This document shows positions 15,515-23,994 of a DNA stretch of 44,234 nt, in pieces. The DNA is taken from the NCBI GenBank assembly GCA_027452065.1, contig DAIDHC010000135.1:1-44234 (forward strand). The letters run 5' to 3'. How positions within the stretch are numbered: position 1 is the stretch's first letter; the number at the start of each line of letters is the position of its first letter. Under the pieces are notes generated by a model. It made no database searches. It had not been told where the DNA came from and worked only from the letters and a program-made list of their open reading frames with translations. The DNA comes from Bryobacterales bacterium (GTDB lineage Bacteria > Acidobacteriota > Terriglobia > Bryobacterales > Bryobacteraceae). A program made the position numbers and the translations under genes.

Positions 15515-16247
15515 CACCGTAAACGCCGCCCTCAACGCGGCGCGGGTAAAGCTGAACGATGAGGTGCCCACCCTCGTTGCCATCAGCGGTCAATTGCTCG
15601 ACAACAGCCACCCGTTCAGCCAGCAGATCACGAATAACGCCTGGCGGGCGATGCAACGGGCGCTGAAGGCGAACGGGATGCAGGACTTCGAGCAGGAGGT
15701 GGCGTTCATCGCCGTGCCGCCGTGCGCGTCCACCGATCCGACCGTTTTTTGCAATCTTTCATGGAATGGCTACTTCAACGGGGTCGCCACAGCCGCCGCG
15801 CCCGCCCTCCCGGCGAATCTGGTGAAACCGATCAACCTCTGGGAGCGCGTTTCCGGTTCCGGTAGCGGTTTTTATCCGATGGACCTAGTGATGGACGGTC
15901 TTCCGACGCCTCCGAAAACATCCTGGAGCGCCCTTTGGGAGTGGAAAGACCAGGCAATCTATTTCATCGGCTCGAAGGTTGCCACGGACCTTCGAATACG
16001 GTTCGAAGGGTTCTTCGCCGACTTCGCCGACTTCGGGACGACCTACTGGTATATGCAGCAGGTTCCAATCGCGTGGGGAGCCGACATCCTGGCTCTTTTC
16101 ATCGCCGCGGAGATTTGCGGCAAGCGGGAGCCGGACGCCGCCGACTCGTTCCTGCAGATGGGATTTGCCGGGTGCTCGGCTATCGCCAAGGGCGAAGCGA
16201 TTCCCGGAGATGCCGCGAATATCGAGACGCAGCCGGGCGCTGAATAA
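15498..16247 (+). CDS. Adaptor-like tail protein, paralog 2 of 3
   Basis: Protein of 249 residues, MAAPYDTVNAALNAARVKLND. The start lies 17 bases inside the previous gene with a GGAGG site. It shares with its neighbours the helix PFSQQITNNAWRAMQ, strand SWNGYFNG, ALPANLVKPINLWERV, MDGLPTPPK, the aromatic W-E-W strand and DLRIRFEGFFADFADFG. It probably forms an adaptor ring or part of a mixed ring below the portal. The stop overlaps the third paralog's start as TAATG. Confidence 0.7.
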   Translation: MAAPYDTVNAALNAARVKLNDEVPTLVAISGQLLDNSHPFSQQITNNAWRAMQRALKANGMQDFEQEVAFIAVPPCASTDPTVFCNLSWNGYFNGVATAAAPALPANLVKPINLWERVSGSGSGFYPMDLVMDGLPTPPKTSWSALWEWKDQAIYFIGSKVATDLRIRFEGFFADFADFGTTYWYMQQVPIAWGADILALFIAAEICGKREPDAADSFLQMGFAGCSAIAKGEAIPGDAANIETQPGAE

Positions 16248-17029
16248 TGCCGATCTTCCCGACAGCCACGGGCGCCCCTTATTCGACGGCGCAGAACATC
16301 CTGAACCGCGCTCGCCAGCGGCTCGGCGACAGACTGCCCACCCTGGCTTCGGTAAGCGGCAAGCTGCTGGATAGCACGCAGGCGTTCGCCCTGCAAGCCT
16401 TCAATTCCGCGTGGCACGTCGTCCAGGACAAATTGCGGTATGTGGGATGCTCTCAGCTCAAGGACGAAACCCTGATAACGGGGCTGCCGGTCACTGGAAC
16501 GACCGATCCGGCCATTGAAAACACCCTGGGCTGGCAGGGCTACTTCGACGGCGTGACGCTCTGGCCGGCGTTCGTGCTCCCATCCAACATGCGCGTCCCG
16601 CTGAACGTATGGGAGCGGCCGACCGGAATCAGCGTTCCGTTTCCCGACAGGCCGAACGAAAACATGGTGGACGGCCTTCCGAGCTTCGTAAAAGCCCCGC
16701 TGAACTGCTATTGGATGTGGCGGGCGGGACTGATCCGGATGCCCGGCGCGCTTTCATCGGTGGATCTACGGATCACGTTCAGTACCTTTTTCCCCGACTT
16801 TGCCGACTCGGGAAACACTCATTGGTTCGATCTGAATGTCCCGATAATCGGGATCGAGGAGGTCATGGCAAACGCGCTTTGCGAACAGGTTCCTGCCGCG
16901 AAGGGCAAATTTGCCGCCGACCTGGAATCGAGCATCGCTCAATTCATGGCCGATGAGATCGGCCAGAAACAGCGCGTCAACATTCAGCGGCGCGCCCGGA
17001 CATACGGACGGGGACGCGGTTATTATTGA
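16247..17029 (+). CDS. Adaptor-like tail protein, paralog 3 of 3
   Basis: Protein of 260 residues, MPIFPTATGAPYSTAQNILNRARQRLGD. It shows the same landmarks: LLDSTQAFALQAFNSAWHVVQ, GWQGYFDG, VLPSNMRVPLNVWERP, MVDGLPSFVKAPLN, WMWRAGLIRM, DLRITFSTFFPDFADSGNTHWF. The C-terminus is basic (RRARTYGRGRGYY), unlike the other two. Three tandem copies suggest that separate adaptor or connector rings evolved by duplication. Confidence 0.7.
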   Translation: MPIFPTATGAPYSTAQNILNRARQRLGDRLPTLASVSGKLLDSTQAFALQAFNSAWHVVQDKLRYVGCSQLKDETLITGLPVTGTTDPAIENTLGWQGYFDGVTLWPAFVLPSNMRVPLNVWERPTGISVPFPDRPNENMVDGLPSFVKAPLNCYWMWRAGLIRMPGALSSVDLRITFSTFFPDFADSGNTHWFDLNVPIIGIEEVMANALCEQVPAAKGKFAADLESSIAQFMADEIGQKQRVNIQRRARTYGRGRGYY

Positions 17030-17044
17030 AAAAGCGAGGATTCA

Positions 17045-17428
17045 ATGGCACTAGCCGTAAACGTTACCAACATCGACTCGACGCAGAATTCCTTTATCGT
17101 CGAATTCACCATCACCCCGACCGGCAACTACGGCGGCGGCGCCACCCACGGCGATACGCTTTCCTTCGCCGGCACCGGCCCCCGCATTCCGGCTAACCGC
17201 CCTCCGACGTTCGTTGAAATCGACGAACAGCCAGCGGCCGGAACCTCGGCCACGGGCTACCTGTACAGTTACTCGCCGGGCTCGACGCGGGACAACGGCG
17301 TCATGCAGATTTTCGAGACCGGCGCGGCGCTGTCCGGACCACTCGCGGAATATACCGAGGGCGCGGCCTACAGCGCCGGCATCCTCGCGGCTGTCATCAA
17401 GGGCCGCGCGACGTTCCGCAGCCTGTAA
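17045..17428 (+). CDS. Small beta-rich virion protein
   Basis: Protein of 127 residues, MALAVNVTNIDSTQNSFIVEFTI, with a GAGG site. It is Gly/Thr/Ala-rich and beta-structured, and sits between the adaptor-like genes and the large tail protein. It resembles small tail or decoration proteins by composition only. No cysteine and no signal peptide. Confidence 0.65.
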   Translation: MALAVNVTNIDSTQNSFIVEFTITPTGNYGGGATHGDTLSFAGTGPRIPANRPPTFVEIDEQPAAGTSATGYLYSYSPGSTRDNGVMQIFETGAALSGPLAEYTEGAAYSAGILAAVIKGRATFRSL

Positions 17429-17431
17429 TCC

Positions 17432-20400
17432 ATGGCGTTCAACGCGGCAGGCGCCGCCGAACTGCCGCTTACGGTGTTCGGCGGCAGGGTAACCGATATG
17501 GCGGCCGAGACGCTTCCCCAGGGCGTCTCGCCGGACAACGCCGATGTGGCGTTCCTGGCCGGCCGCGTCTTCTCTCGCCCTTGCCTGCAAAAAACGTTGA
17601 ACGTGCCATTCCCGGCGAATGCCGCTGGCGTCGTGCCCACCGTCATGTCGATGGACACCTACACGACGCCACTGGGCGACGTGACCAACCTCTACCTTGA
17701 CTCGAACGGGTCGCTCTGGAGCGAGGACGTCAGTAATTCACCAGGCAACTACACGCTGATCGGCTCCGTCACGCCGGGGTCGTATTTCAAGGGCGTCTCG
17801 GCTTACGGGCGCAAATATCTGGGCATCAGCGACGGGCTGCACGGCTCCGATATCCCGCTCCAGTGGGACGGCACGTACCTGGACAGAGTGACCCAGGATG
17901 GCCCTGGATCGTCGCCGAACTTCGCCAGTGTCTCGCTCCCCGGCGTGGCGATGGTTTCCACCGGTGCGCCGCCGGTCCTTACCGTGACCGAGATTGACCC
18001 GGAGAATCCGCAGCCGGATGGTTACTTCACCGCCGTCGCGGTCTTCGTTCAATCGGTCGGGATTGCGCAACCCGGCGACACCGTCACCATCGCGGGGAAC
18101 ACGCAGGCGGCGTTCAACATCACGTTTACGATCACGGCTGTTTACGCGCCGACGCTGCTCTGGGCGACCGCCTACATCGCGCCGGGCACGACATTCGGCA
18201 CCGGCGGAACAGCCACCCTGGGCAGCGGTGTTACCATGCAGCGGGCCGGGAACATCGTCTCGGTGAGTTGCGCGGCGGCGCATCAACTGCGCCCCGGCTA
18301 TCAGGCCCAAATCAGCGGCGTCAATGCGACGGTGGTGGGCGGCGCGATCACGTCCATCGTGGTGGCGAACGAGAACAATCCCGGCGTGGCTCTGGTGACC
18401 ACGACGACGCCGCATGGGCTTGTGCCAAACAACCAGGTTTCGATCACCGGCGTAACCGCACCCTCCGTTGGAGGCGGGATCACGAGCCTTTCGCGCGCAG
18501 GCGGCGTTGTTACCGCCGTAACCGCGGCGGCGCACGGATTGAGTCCAGGCGTCCTGGTGACGATCGCGGGCGCCGGAGGCACCGGGTTCAACGGCGCTGT
18601 CGCTGTGGTGCAGGTTGTAAACCCCACCACGTTCACTTACGCGCAAACGGACGCAGACGGCACGGCGGCCGCCGGCGGAACAGTCTCGCTGAATTGGCCG
18701 ATACCGGAGAGCGCCACTCCGACCTACTTCACAGTCCAAAGCGTTCCGTCGCCAACGACGTTCCTGGTGGCGCTTGCCTACGCCGACGGGACGTGGACGG
18801 GAGGCCAGATCACTTTCGGATGGGTGGGCACTTTCCTGGTCCTGACCGTTCCTTCCGCCACGAGTTTCACTTATCAGCAATACGGGCCAAACGCTGTCAC
18901 GACGAACGTCGGCACCGTGACGCCGTGGGGGCAACTCGCGCCGGGGCCGCACCAGGGGCAGGTCTTGTTCCTCACCCGCCAAGGTGCCATCACGCGCGGG
19001 AGCCCGCCGGTGACATTCTTTTCCAACGGCGGTCAGTACCTCGATTGCTCGAATCTGCCCATCGGCCCTCCGAACGTCGTCGGCCGCATCATCGCCCTCA
19101 CCGGGGCGTATGGCGACTATTTCTTTTACTCGCCCACCGCTCCCATTGTCCAGGGGCAGGCGGTGGGGACGGCGACGGTGGTGAACGACAATGTATCCAC
19201 GGGCATCCTGATAGACATCTCCGACGTGCAGCTTTACTCCGCGCTCGGCGTCTCGATTCCAGGAAACAACCTCGCCGGCCAGATCGTCCTCGATGGCGCG
19301 CTGGGGTTCGGCTTCTATGCAGACAGGCTCTGGACGTGGGGGCAGCGCAACCGGGTTCAGAATTTCGTAAATCTCGGCTTCGACGGCGGCTATTTCCCTG
19401 CCACGCCGACCCTCCCGACAGGATGGGCGTCACAGGACAACCTCGGAAGATTGGTTCCGGGCCGGTGGGGAAGCGCATGGACGATGCAGGTTAGTCCGGG
19501 CAAGAACTGTGGCGTTTTGACACAGTCGGCATTCCAGGATGGGTACGGCGCCCCGATCCTGACCGGCAACACGCAGTACCAGGCACGGTTTCTCCTGGCC
19601 GCTTCGGCCATTGCATCGGATGTCACTTTTACGGTTGCCATCACGAGCGCCAGCACTGGCTTCGTCTCGACGGCCACGGTGACCGGCTTAAACATCGGGA
19701 CTGTGCCGACGTGGTTCACTGCCGCCTTTTCGCTGGCTACTCCCGCGGCGATCCCGTCCGACATGATTCTTTCAATCTACGGGGCTTCCACCGCATCAAC
19801 ACTCCAGTTAACCGTGGATGAAATTTCCATAATCTTCGCTCAGGACCCTTTCAGCGAAACGCTGATGTTCGGAAGCTACGTGGGCAACCCGGAGGGCTTC
19901 AACGGTCTTACCGGCAAGTTTGGGTCATCGACGGACGCCAACAAAATCATGGCGATGACCAAAAACCGGGGCATCATGTACTTCCTGACGCGCGACCCGA
20001 AGGGCCAGCTTCACGAGGTGCAGGATAGCGCCGTTACCGAGCCCGCCGGATGGACGACGCGCTCCGTCGGGAGTTCCTGCGGGGCGCTGTCCGCGTTCGG
20101 ACTGACGGAGGACGCCGACGATTCTCCGTCCGGGCCGGATTGGTTCGCGTGGGCGTCCACCTCCGGCGCTCAGATTTTCTTCGGCTCCCAGCCGGTCAAA
20201 ATCAGCCAGGAGATTCAACCCGACTGGAATTCGATCAACATGGCCGCGGCGCCGACGGTTTGGGCGTTCAACGACTGGCTGAACCGGGTGGCGTACTTCG
20301 GAGTGCCGACGGGATCGACCGCCGCGCCGCTGGTGGTTCTCCCGGTAAGCTACCGGGAACTGGAGAGCGGCTATGAAATCGCCTCCGGCGCACCGGTGCG

Positions 20401-20977
20401 CGTGAGCTTCAGCGGGCGCCTGATAGCGACGGACAAAACGCGCAAGTGGACCGTCTGGAACCTCGCGCTCAACTGCGGCGCGATGCTTCCGCGAGCGAAT
20501 TCCGAGATCGCACCGTGTTTCGGGTGCGGGAACTCCGAGGCTCCGGGGACGCCCGGCTACGGCAATGCTTATGCCCTGAATTACGCGAAGTACACCGACG
20601 ACGACTACGGCACGGTGAGCCCGTATTACGTGACCTCCTATTTCCCCGGTCGGGAACTGGAGGAGGTTCTGCAGCTCGGCGGCGGCATCAAGCAGCTCTG
20701 CTACACCATCTCGCTGGTATCCGGAGTCGGAAATCTCGAAATTTCGCTCATCGTCAACGTCGCCGGGAATCTTTATCCGATCAACCTGGTGACGCCGCTT
20801 TCGGCCGCTCCCCAGAATGACACGGAATGGAGCGGGGCAAGCGCCCAGGGCTACCGGATTGCTTTGAAATACCAGAGCGTCCCACTTGCCGGTGCAACGG
20901 ACAACGCTTTCAGTCTCACAAAGACAGTGGTCTACATGCGGCAATCGAAGCACACTCCCGTCAGGAGCGCCCTTTGA
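17432..20977 (+). CDS. Large tail nozzle-like protein with inserted beta modules
   Basis: Protein of 1181 residues. The N-terminus, with ETLPQGVSPDNADVAFLAGRVFSRPCLQ, matches the pattern of T7 gp12-like tail nozzle or hub proteins, whose beta-propeller body continues the tail tube. It is longer than T7 gp12 (about 790 residues). The extra length lies mainly around residues 190-490, where repeats of the type A-H-G-L-x-P-G-x-x-V-x-I-x-G and TTFTYAQ occur two to three times; these modules are common in phage tail proteins. The following part (RIIALTGAYGDYFFYSP, GFYADRLWTWGQRNRVQNF) is again propeller-like. The next gene starts at TTG within the stop codon. Confidence 0.8.
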   Translation: MAFNAAGAAELPLTVFGGRVTDMAAETLPQGVSPDNADVAFLAGRVFSRPCLQKTLNVPFPANAAGVVPTVMSMDTYTTPLGDVTNLYLDSNGSLWSEDVSNSPGNYTLIGSVTPGSYFKGVSAYGRKYLGISDGLHGSDIPLQWDGTYLDRVTQDGPGSSPNFASVSLPGVAMVSTGAPPVLTVTEIDPENPQPDGYFTAVAVFVQSVGIAQPGDTVTIAGNTQAAFNITFTITAVYAPTLLWATAYIAPGTTFGTGGTATLGSGVTMQRAGNIVSVSCAAAHQLRPGYQAQISGVNATVVGGAITSIVVANENNPGVALVTTTTPHGLVPNNQVSITGVTAPSVGGGITSLSRAGGVVTAVTAAAHGLSPGVLVTIAGAGGTGFNGAVAVVQVVNPTTFTYAQTDADGTAAAGGTVSLNWPIPESATPTYFTVQSVPSPTTFLVALAYADGTWTGGQITFGWVGTFLVLTVPSATSFTYQQYGPNAVTTNVGTVTPWGQLAPGPHQGQVLFLTRQGAITRGSPPVTFFSNGGQYLDCSNLPIGPPNVVGRIIALTGAYGDYFFYSPTAPIVQGQAVGTATVVNDNVSTGILIDISDVQLYSALGVSIPGNNLAGQIVLDGALGFGFYADRLWTWGQRNRVQNFVNLGFDGGYFPATPTLPTGWASQDNLGRLVPGRWGSAWTMQVSPGKNCGVLTQSAFQDGYGAPILTGNTQYQARFLLAASAIASDVTFTVAITSASTGFVSTATVTGLNIGTVPTWFTAAFSLATPAAIPSDMILSIYGASTASTLQLTVDEISIIFAQDPFSETLMFGSYVGNPEGFNGLTGKFGSSTDANKIMAMTKNRGIMYFLTRDPKGQLHEVQDSAVTEPAGWTTRSVGSSCGALSAFGLTEDADDSPSGPDWFAWASTSGAQIFFGSQPVKISQEIQPDWNSINMAAAPTVWAFNDWLNRVAYFGVPTGSTAAPLVVLPVSYRELESGYEIASGAPVRVSFSGRLIATDKTRKWTVWNLALNCGAMLPRANSEIAPCFGCGNSEAPGTPGYGNAYALNYAKYTDDDYGTVSPYYVTSYFPGRELEEVLQLGGGIKQLCYTISLVSGVGNLEISLIVNVAGNLYPINLVTPLSAAPQNDTEWSGASAQGYRIALKYQSVPLAGATDNAFSLTKTVVYMRQSKHTPVRSAL

Positions 20978-21549
20978 GCGAGATTCCGAACTTGGCTCAG
21001 ATCCGCCGGTGGAGCACCCCGGAGATTCCCGACCTCGGGGCGCGGCTGTATGAAGCCCTCCGTAAAATCGCTTCGGACCACTCGACGCTCGCCCAGCAGG
21101 TCAACGGCTCGGGCACTGGCAATCCCACGCCGCCGCCGGCCGTCCAGGCGATGACGGTGACCGGCCAAAACGGCATGTTCGACATTCGGATCAAGGATAG
21201 CTCTCCGATCTACCGCGGCATCCGCTATTACGCCGAATACGACACATCCCCGGCGTTCTCGGCCCCAAAGCGGATCTTTATGGGCGACTCCCGAGACCAC
21301 ACGATTTTTCTGGGGAACCAGACGCTTTACTGGCGGGGATACAGTTCCTATATCGGGAGCGGTCCTTCAGCTCCGGCCTATCACGGCGGAGCGCTGGCAC
21401 CGGCGCCCGTAATTGGTGGCGGCTCGATCGGCGCGCCCGCCACTCAGCCATCGGAAGGCACTGGGACGGGAAATGGGACGCCAGCGCCGGAAGGACCCGG
21501 CATCGCGCCGTTCCGCTCAACCACGGGAGCGCCACCGGCGCGGAGCTGA
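20974..21549 (+). CDS. Tail-associated protein with fibronectin-like middle
   Basis: Protein of 191 residues from TTG 20974 (LSEIPNLAQIRRWSTPEIPDLG), overlapping the stop of the large tail gene (TTGA). The open frame upstream is a shadow. Residues about 50-130 (MTVTGQNGMFDIRIKDSSPIYRGIRYYAEYDTSPAFSAPKRIFMGDSRD) look like a fibronectin-type III or Ig-like beta sandwich. The last 50 residues are Pro/Gly/Thr-rich and disordered. The N-terminal helix may bind the tail. Likely a tail connector or fibre-base protein. Confidence 0.65.
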   Translation: MSEIPNLAQIRRWSTPEIPDLGARLYEALRKIASDHSTLAQQVNGSGTGNPTPPPAVQAMTVTGQNGMFDIRIKDSSPIYRGIRYYAEYDTSPAFSAPKRIFMGDSRDHTIFLGNQTLYWRGYSSYIGSGPSAPAYHGGALAPAPVIGGGSIGAPATQPSEGTGTGNGTPAPEGPGIAPFRSTTGAPPARS

Positions 21550-21552
21550 TTT

Positions 21553-21951
21553 ATGATCGTTCGACAACTTACAGAGGCCGATGGACCGGCCCTCCTGAAG
21601 ATCGCCGAAGAGAACGGGTTCCCTTACGTCGATCCGTTCGGCCCCAATATCGAGGCCAGCGCCGCCGTTGCCTGCGAGGATGGGACGCTGGTGATGGCGG
21701 TTGCGGCGGCGCGTTCTGTGGAACTTTACCTCTGGGCAACGAAAATCAGCCCTGCGGCCAAGATTTACGCTCTTCGGCTAATGCACCAATCCATTGCCGC
21801 CCAGCTCGCCGAGAAGGGCTACAAGGAGGCGAACGCCTACCTGCCGCCATCCGTCGCGCGGTCTTTCGGTAAGCGTCTGGAGCGCACTTTCGGCTGGGTC
21901 AAGAACTGGGCGAGCTGGTGTGTATCGCTCTCAAAACATATTGTCGAATGA
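21553..21951 (+). CDS. GNAT-like acyltransferase-fold protein
   Basis: Protein of 132 residues, MIVRQLTEADGPALLKIAEENGFPYVDP. The opening strand-helix resembles a GNAT fold; the usual acetyl-CoA binding R/Q-x-x-G-x-G/A loop is not evident, and the position is taken by ISPAAKIYALRLMHQSIAAQL. It may be an inactive or diverged member. GNAT-like proteins occur in the tail region of some podoviruses; their role there is unclear to me. It ends just before a hairpin and the next gene. Confidence 0.5.
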   Translation: MIVRQLTEADGPALLKIAEENGFPYVDPFGPNIEASAAVACEDGTLVMAVAAARSVELYLWATKISPAAKIYALRLMHQSIAAQLAEKGYKEANAYLPPSVARSFGKRLERTFGWVKNWASWCVSLSKHIVE

Positions 21952-21955
21952 ACGT

Positions 21956-21979
21956 TCTGGATTTTTGATAGAATCCAGA
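21956..21979 (+). promoter_or_regulatory. Hairpin with extended -10 element before an ejection gene
   Basis: TCTGGATT (21956-21963) and AATCCAGA (21972-21979) form a perfect 8-bp stem with an 8-base loop. The loop and right arm contain an extended -10-like TGATAGAAT (21966-21974). No T tract follows, so it is probably not a terminator. The gene at 21984 has no clear ribosome binding site, so this may be an internal promoter or a translational control hairpin. Confidence 0.4.
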
Positions 21980-21983
21980 TAAC

Positions 21984-22541
21984 ATGGCGCGCGGGAACAA
22001 CCAGGCCCAGCAAGCGGCGACGAGCGGGCTGAACCTGTCGAACGCGCTTTCCGGCGGCGCGAACTCTCTCTACTCATCCCTGGAACCGATGCTGATGAGC
22101 GAATCGGTGAACCCGCAAGGGTTCTCGCCGCTCGACATTGGAGCGATGGAGACCGCAGCCGTCCAATCGGCGGGCGGCGCGGAATCCGGAGCGATGGGCC
22201 GCGGCGCGCTGGCTTCCGCCCGGCGGCGCAATGCGGGATCGGAACAGTACTCGACGGAAGAAGCGGCGCGCACCGGCGGACAGCAGCTTAGCAACGCCAC
22301 AACTGGCATCCTGGGGGCCAACGCGAATCTGAAGGCGCGGCAGCAGCAGGCTGGCCTTGGTGGCCTCCAGGGCCTCTACCAGAGCCAGCTCGGCAACAGT
22401 ATCGGCGCTCTCGGTATCGTACCGAGCGCCGTGAACGCCAACACGAACGCCGTGAATAGCTCCTGGGACTGGGCGAGCAAGTTGTTCGATCCAATCCTGG
22501 CAGCAGGCGGCGCTATGGGCGCGGCGAAGCTCGGCGGCTGA
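21984..22541 (+). CDS. Small internal virion (ejection) protein candidate
   Basis: Protein of 185 residues, MARGNNQAQQAATSGLNLSNALSGG. It is Gly/Ala/Ser/Gln-rich and helical, with no aromatic core in the first 140 residues and a hydrophobic end (LFDPILAAGGAMGAAKLGG). Composition and place before two longer Ala/Gln/Glu-rich proteins fit the ejection proteins of podoviruses, which leave the head with DNA and form a channel across the envelope. Lacks a clear ribosome binding site and follows a hairpin. Confidence 0.6.
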   Translation: MARGNNQAQQAATSGLNLSNALSGGANSLYSSLEPMLMSESVNPQGFSPLDIGAMETAAVQSAGGAESGAMGRGALASARRRNAGSEQYSTEEAARTGGQQLSNATTGILGANANLKARQQQAGLGGLQGLYQSQLGNSIGALGIVPSAVNANTNAVNSSWDWASKLFDPILAAGGAMGAAKLGG

Positions 22542-22544
22542 ACC

Positions 22545-23990
22545 ATGGCGCAAAATCTTCTCAACATCCCCGACGCGCTCGGTGCTAATACCGATCCAAG
22601 GCGCGGGCGTCTCCTTTCCGTCCAGCAGCCTTCGGCTCCAAGCGGCGGCCTAACCCCACCACCGCTTAGCCAACCGGCCGGTGGTGCTCAACCCACCTCC
22701 TTGGGCACCCCGGCCGCCCCGGAGACGCCGATCCCTTCGCAGCCTTCCCGGCCGCTCCTGTCGTTGCCCTCCGAGGCACAGATGAACTACAGTCGGCTCG
22801 CGTCATCGCCTCCAGGGGTCCAGCAGGTCCACAACCCCATCGGGCGTGCGCTGTTGACGGCAGCGGATGCTATCGGGAGCGGATTTTTCCCGAACGTGGC
22901 GGCCTTCGTTCCAGGCACGAGCGCCCACCACATGCTGCTGACCGGCGAGGCCGGCCGGGCGCTCCAGAGGGAAAACCAGACGCGGCAGTCCGAAGCCAGC
23001 GCTGGGGCGGAAAATGCCCGCGCCGATGAAGAGCGGGCGCAAGCGGAGGCGATCCGAACGGCCGTCCCGGCACCGGTAAAGCACGAGACGTTGAGCACTG
23101 CTGAGGGCATCATGGACCGCGATCCGGTGACAGGCGACGTGAAGCCGCTCACCATCAACGGTCAGCCACTGCATGACCCGACAAAGCAGCAGTCGGAGAA
23201 CAGCACCGAGAGGGACATCGAGGAATTCCTGAAGAACAACCCCGGCAAGACGAGGCTCGACGCCGAAAAGGCGCTTGCCGAAGCAAAGAACGTCAAGCCC
23301 CGGGCCAAGGAAACGCCGGAAGAAGCGGCCATCGCCGCTCACATGAAGGCGAACCCCGGCGAGACTGCGGAGCAGGCTTACCTGCACGTAAGAAAAGAGG
23401 GGGAGAAAGCGCCGGTAGTGAACGTCAATGCGGCGCAGAACACGCTTGACCGCGAGACTGAGAACTTGGCGAAGCCTTACCGGGCACAAGTCCAGGGAGC
23501 GGCGGCGCAGCTCGATAAGATCGCCGACGCACGCGAAATGATTAAAGGCAACGCGGAATCCCAAGCGCTTGGGATTCCCAAAGTCCTAACCGCTCTCGTT
23601 TCGGGCCAGGGCACCGGAGTCCGGATCACCACTCCGGAGTTGAACTCTATCGCCAAGGCCCGCGGAGTTCAAGGCGACGTCGAAGGATGGTTGCGGCGGG
23701 TAGAAGGAAAAGGGCAGCTTACGCCGGAGCAGCAAAAGCAGTTGATCGGCGTCCTTGACGATGTCGAGGCACGAATACGCGAAAAAGTCGGTGGACTGAA
23801 CGGCGCTATCGATTCGATCACCTCCGCGAAAAGCCGCGAAGATGCAGTCAAGGCTGAGTCCGATTACCGGAAGAAAATAGGCGAAGCGCAAGGCGCGACC
23901 GTCCCAGAGGTGAAGACACAGCAGCAGTTCGACGCGCTGCCATCGGGCGCCGTTTACATGGAGGACGGCAAAAAGTATCGCAAGCCGTGA
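22545..23990 (+). CDS. Internal virion (ejection) protein candidate
   Basis: Protein of 481 residues. The N-terminal 80 residues are Pro/Ser/Gln-rich; a hydrophobic helical segment near 95-125 (NPIGRALLTAADAIGSGFFPNVAAFVPG) could insert into membranes. The remainder is highly charged helix (ENARADEERAQAEA; KTRLDAEKALAEAK), and the end is VKTQQQFDALPSGAVYMEDGKKYRKP. This architecture suits a channel-forming ejection protein. The gene starts three bases after the previous stop and is followed by another such gene. No lytic transglycosylase motif was seen. Confidence 0.6.
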   Translation: MAQNLLNIPDALGANTDPRRGRLLSVQQPSAPSGGLTPPPLSQPAGGAQPTSLGTPAAPETPIPSQPSRPLLSLPSEAQMNYSRLASSPPGVQQVHNPIGRALLTAADAIGSGFFPNVAAFVPGTSAHHMLLTGEAGRALQRENQTRQSEASAGAENARADEERAQAEAIRTAVPAPVKHETLSTAEGIMDRDPVTGDVKPLTINGQPLHDPTKQQSENSTERDIEEFLKNNPGKTRLDAEKALAEAKNVKPRAKETPEEAAIAAHMKANPGETAEQAYLHVRKEGEKAPVVNVNAAQNTLDRETENLAKPYRAQVQGAAAQLDKIADAREMIKGNAESQALGIPKVLTALVSGQGTGVRITTPELNSIAKARGVQGDVEGWLRRVEGKGQLTPEQQKQLIGVLDDVEARIREKVGGLNGAIDSITSAKSREDAVKAESDYRKKIGEAQGATVPEVKTQQQFDALPSGAVYMEDGKKYRKP

Positions 23991-23994
23991 GCCT

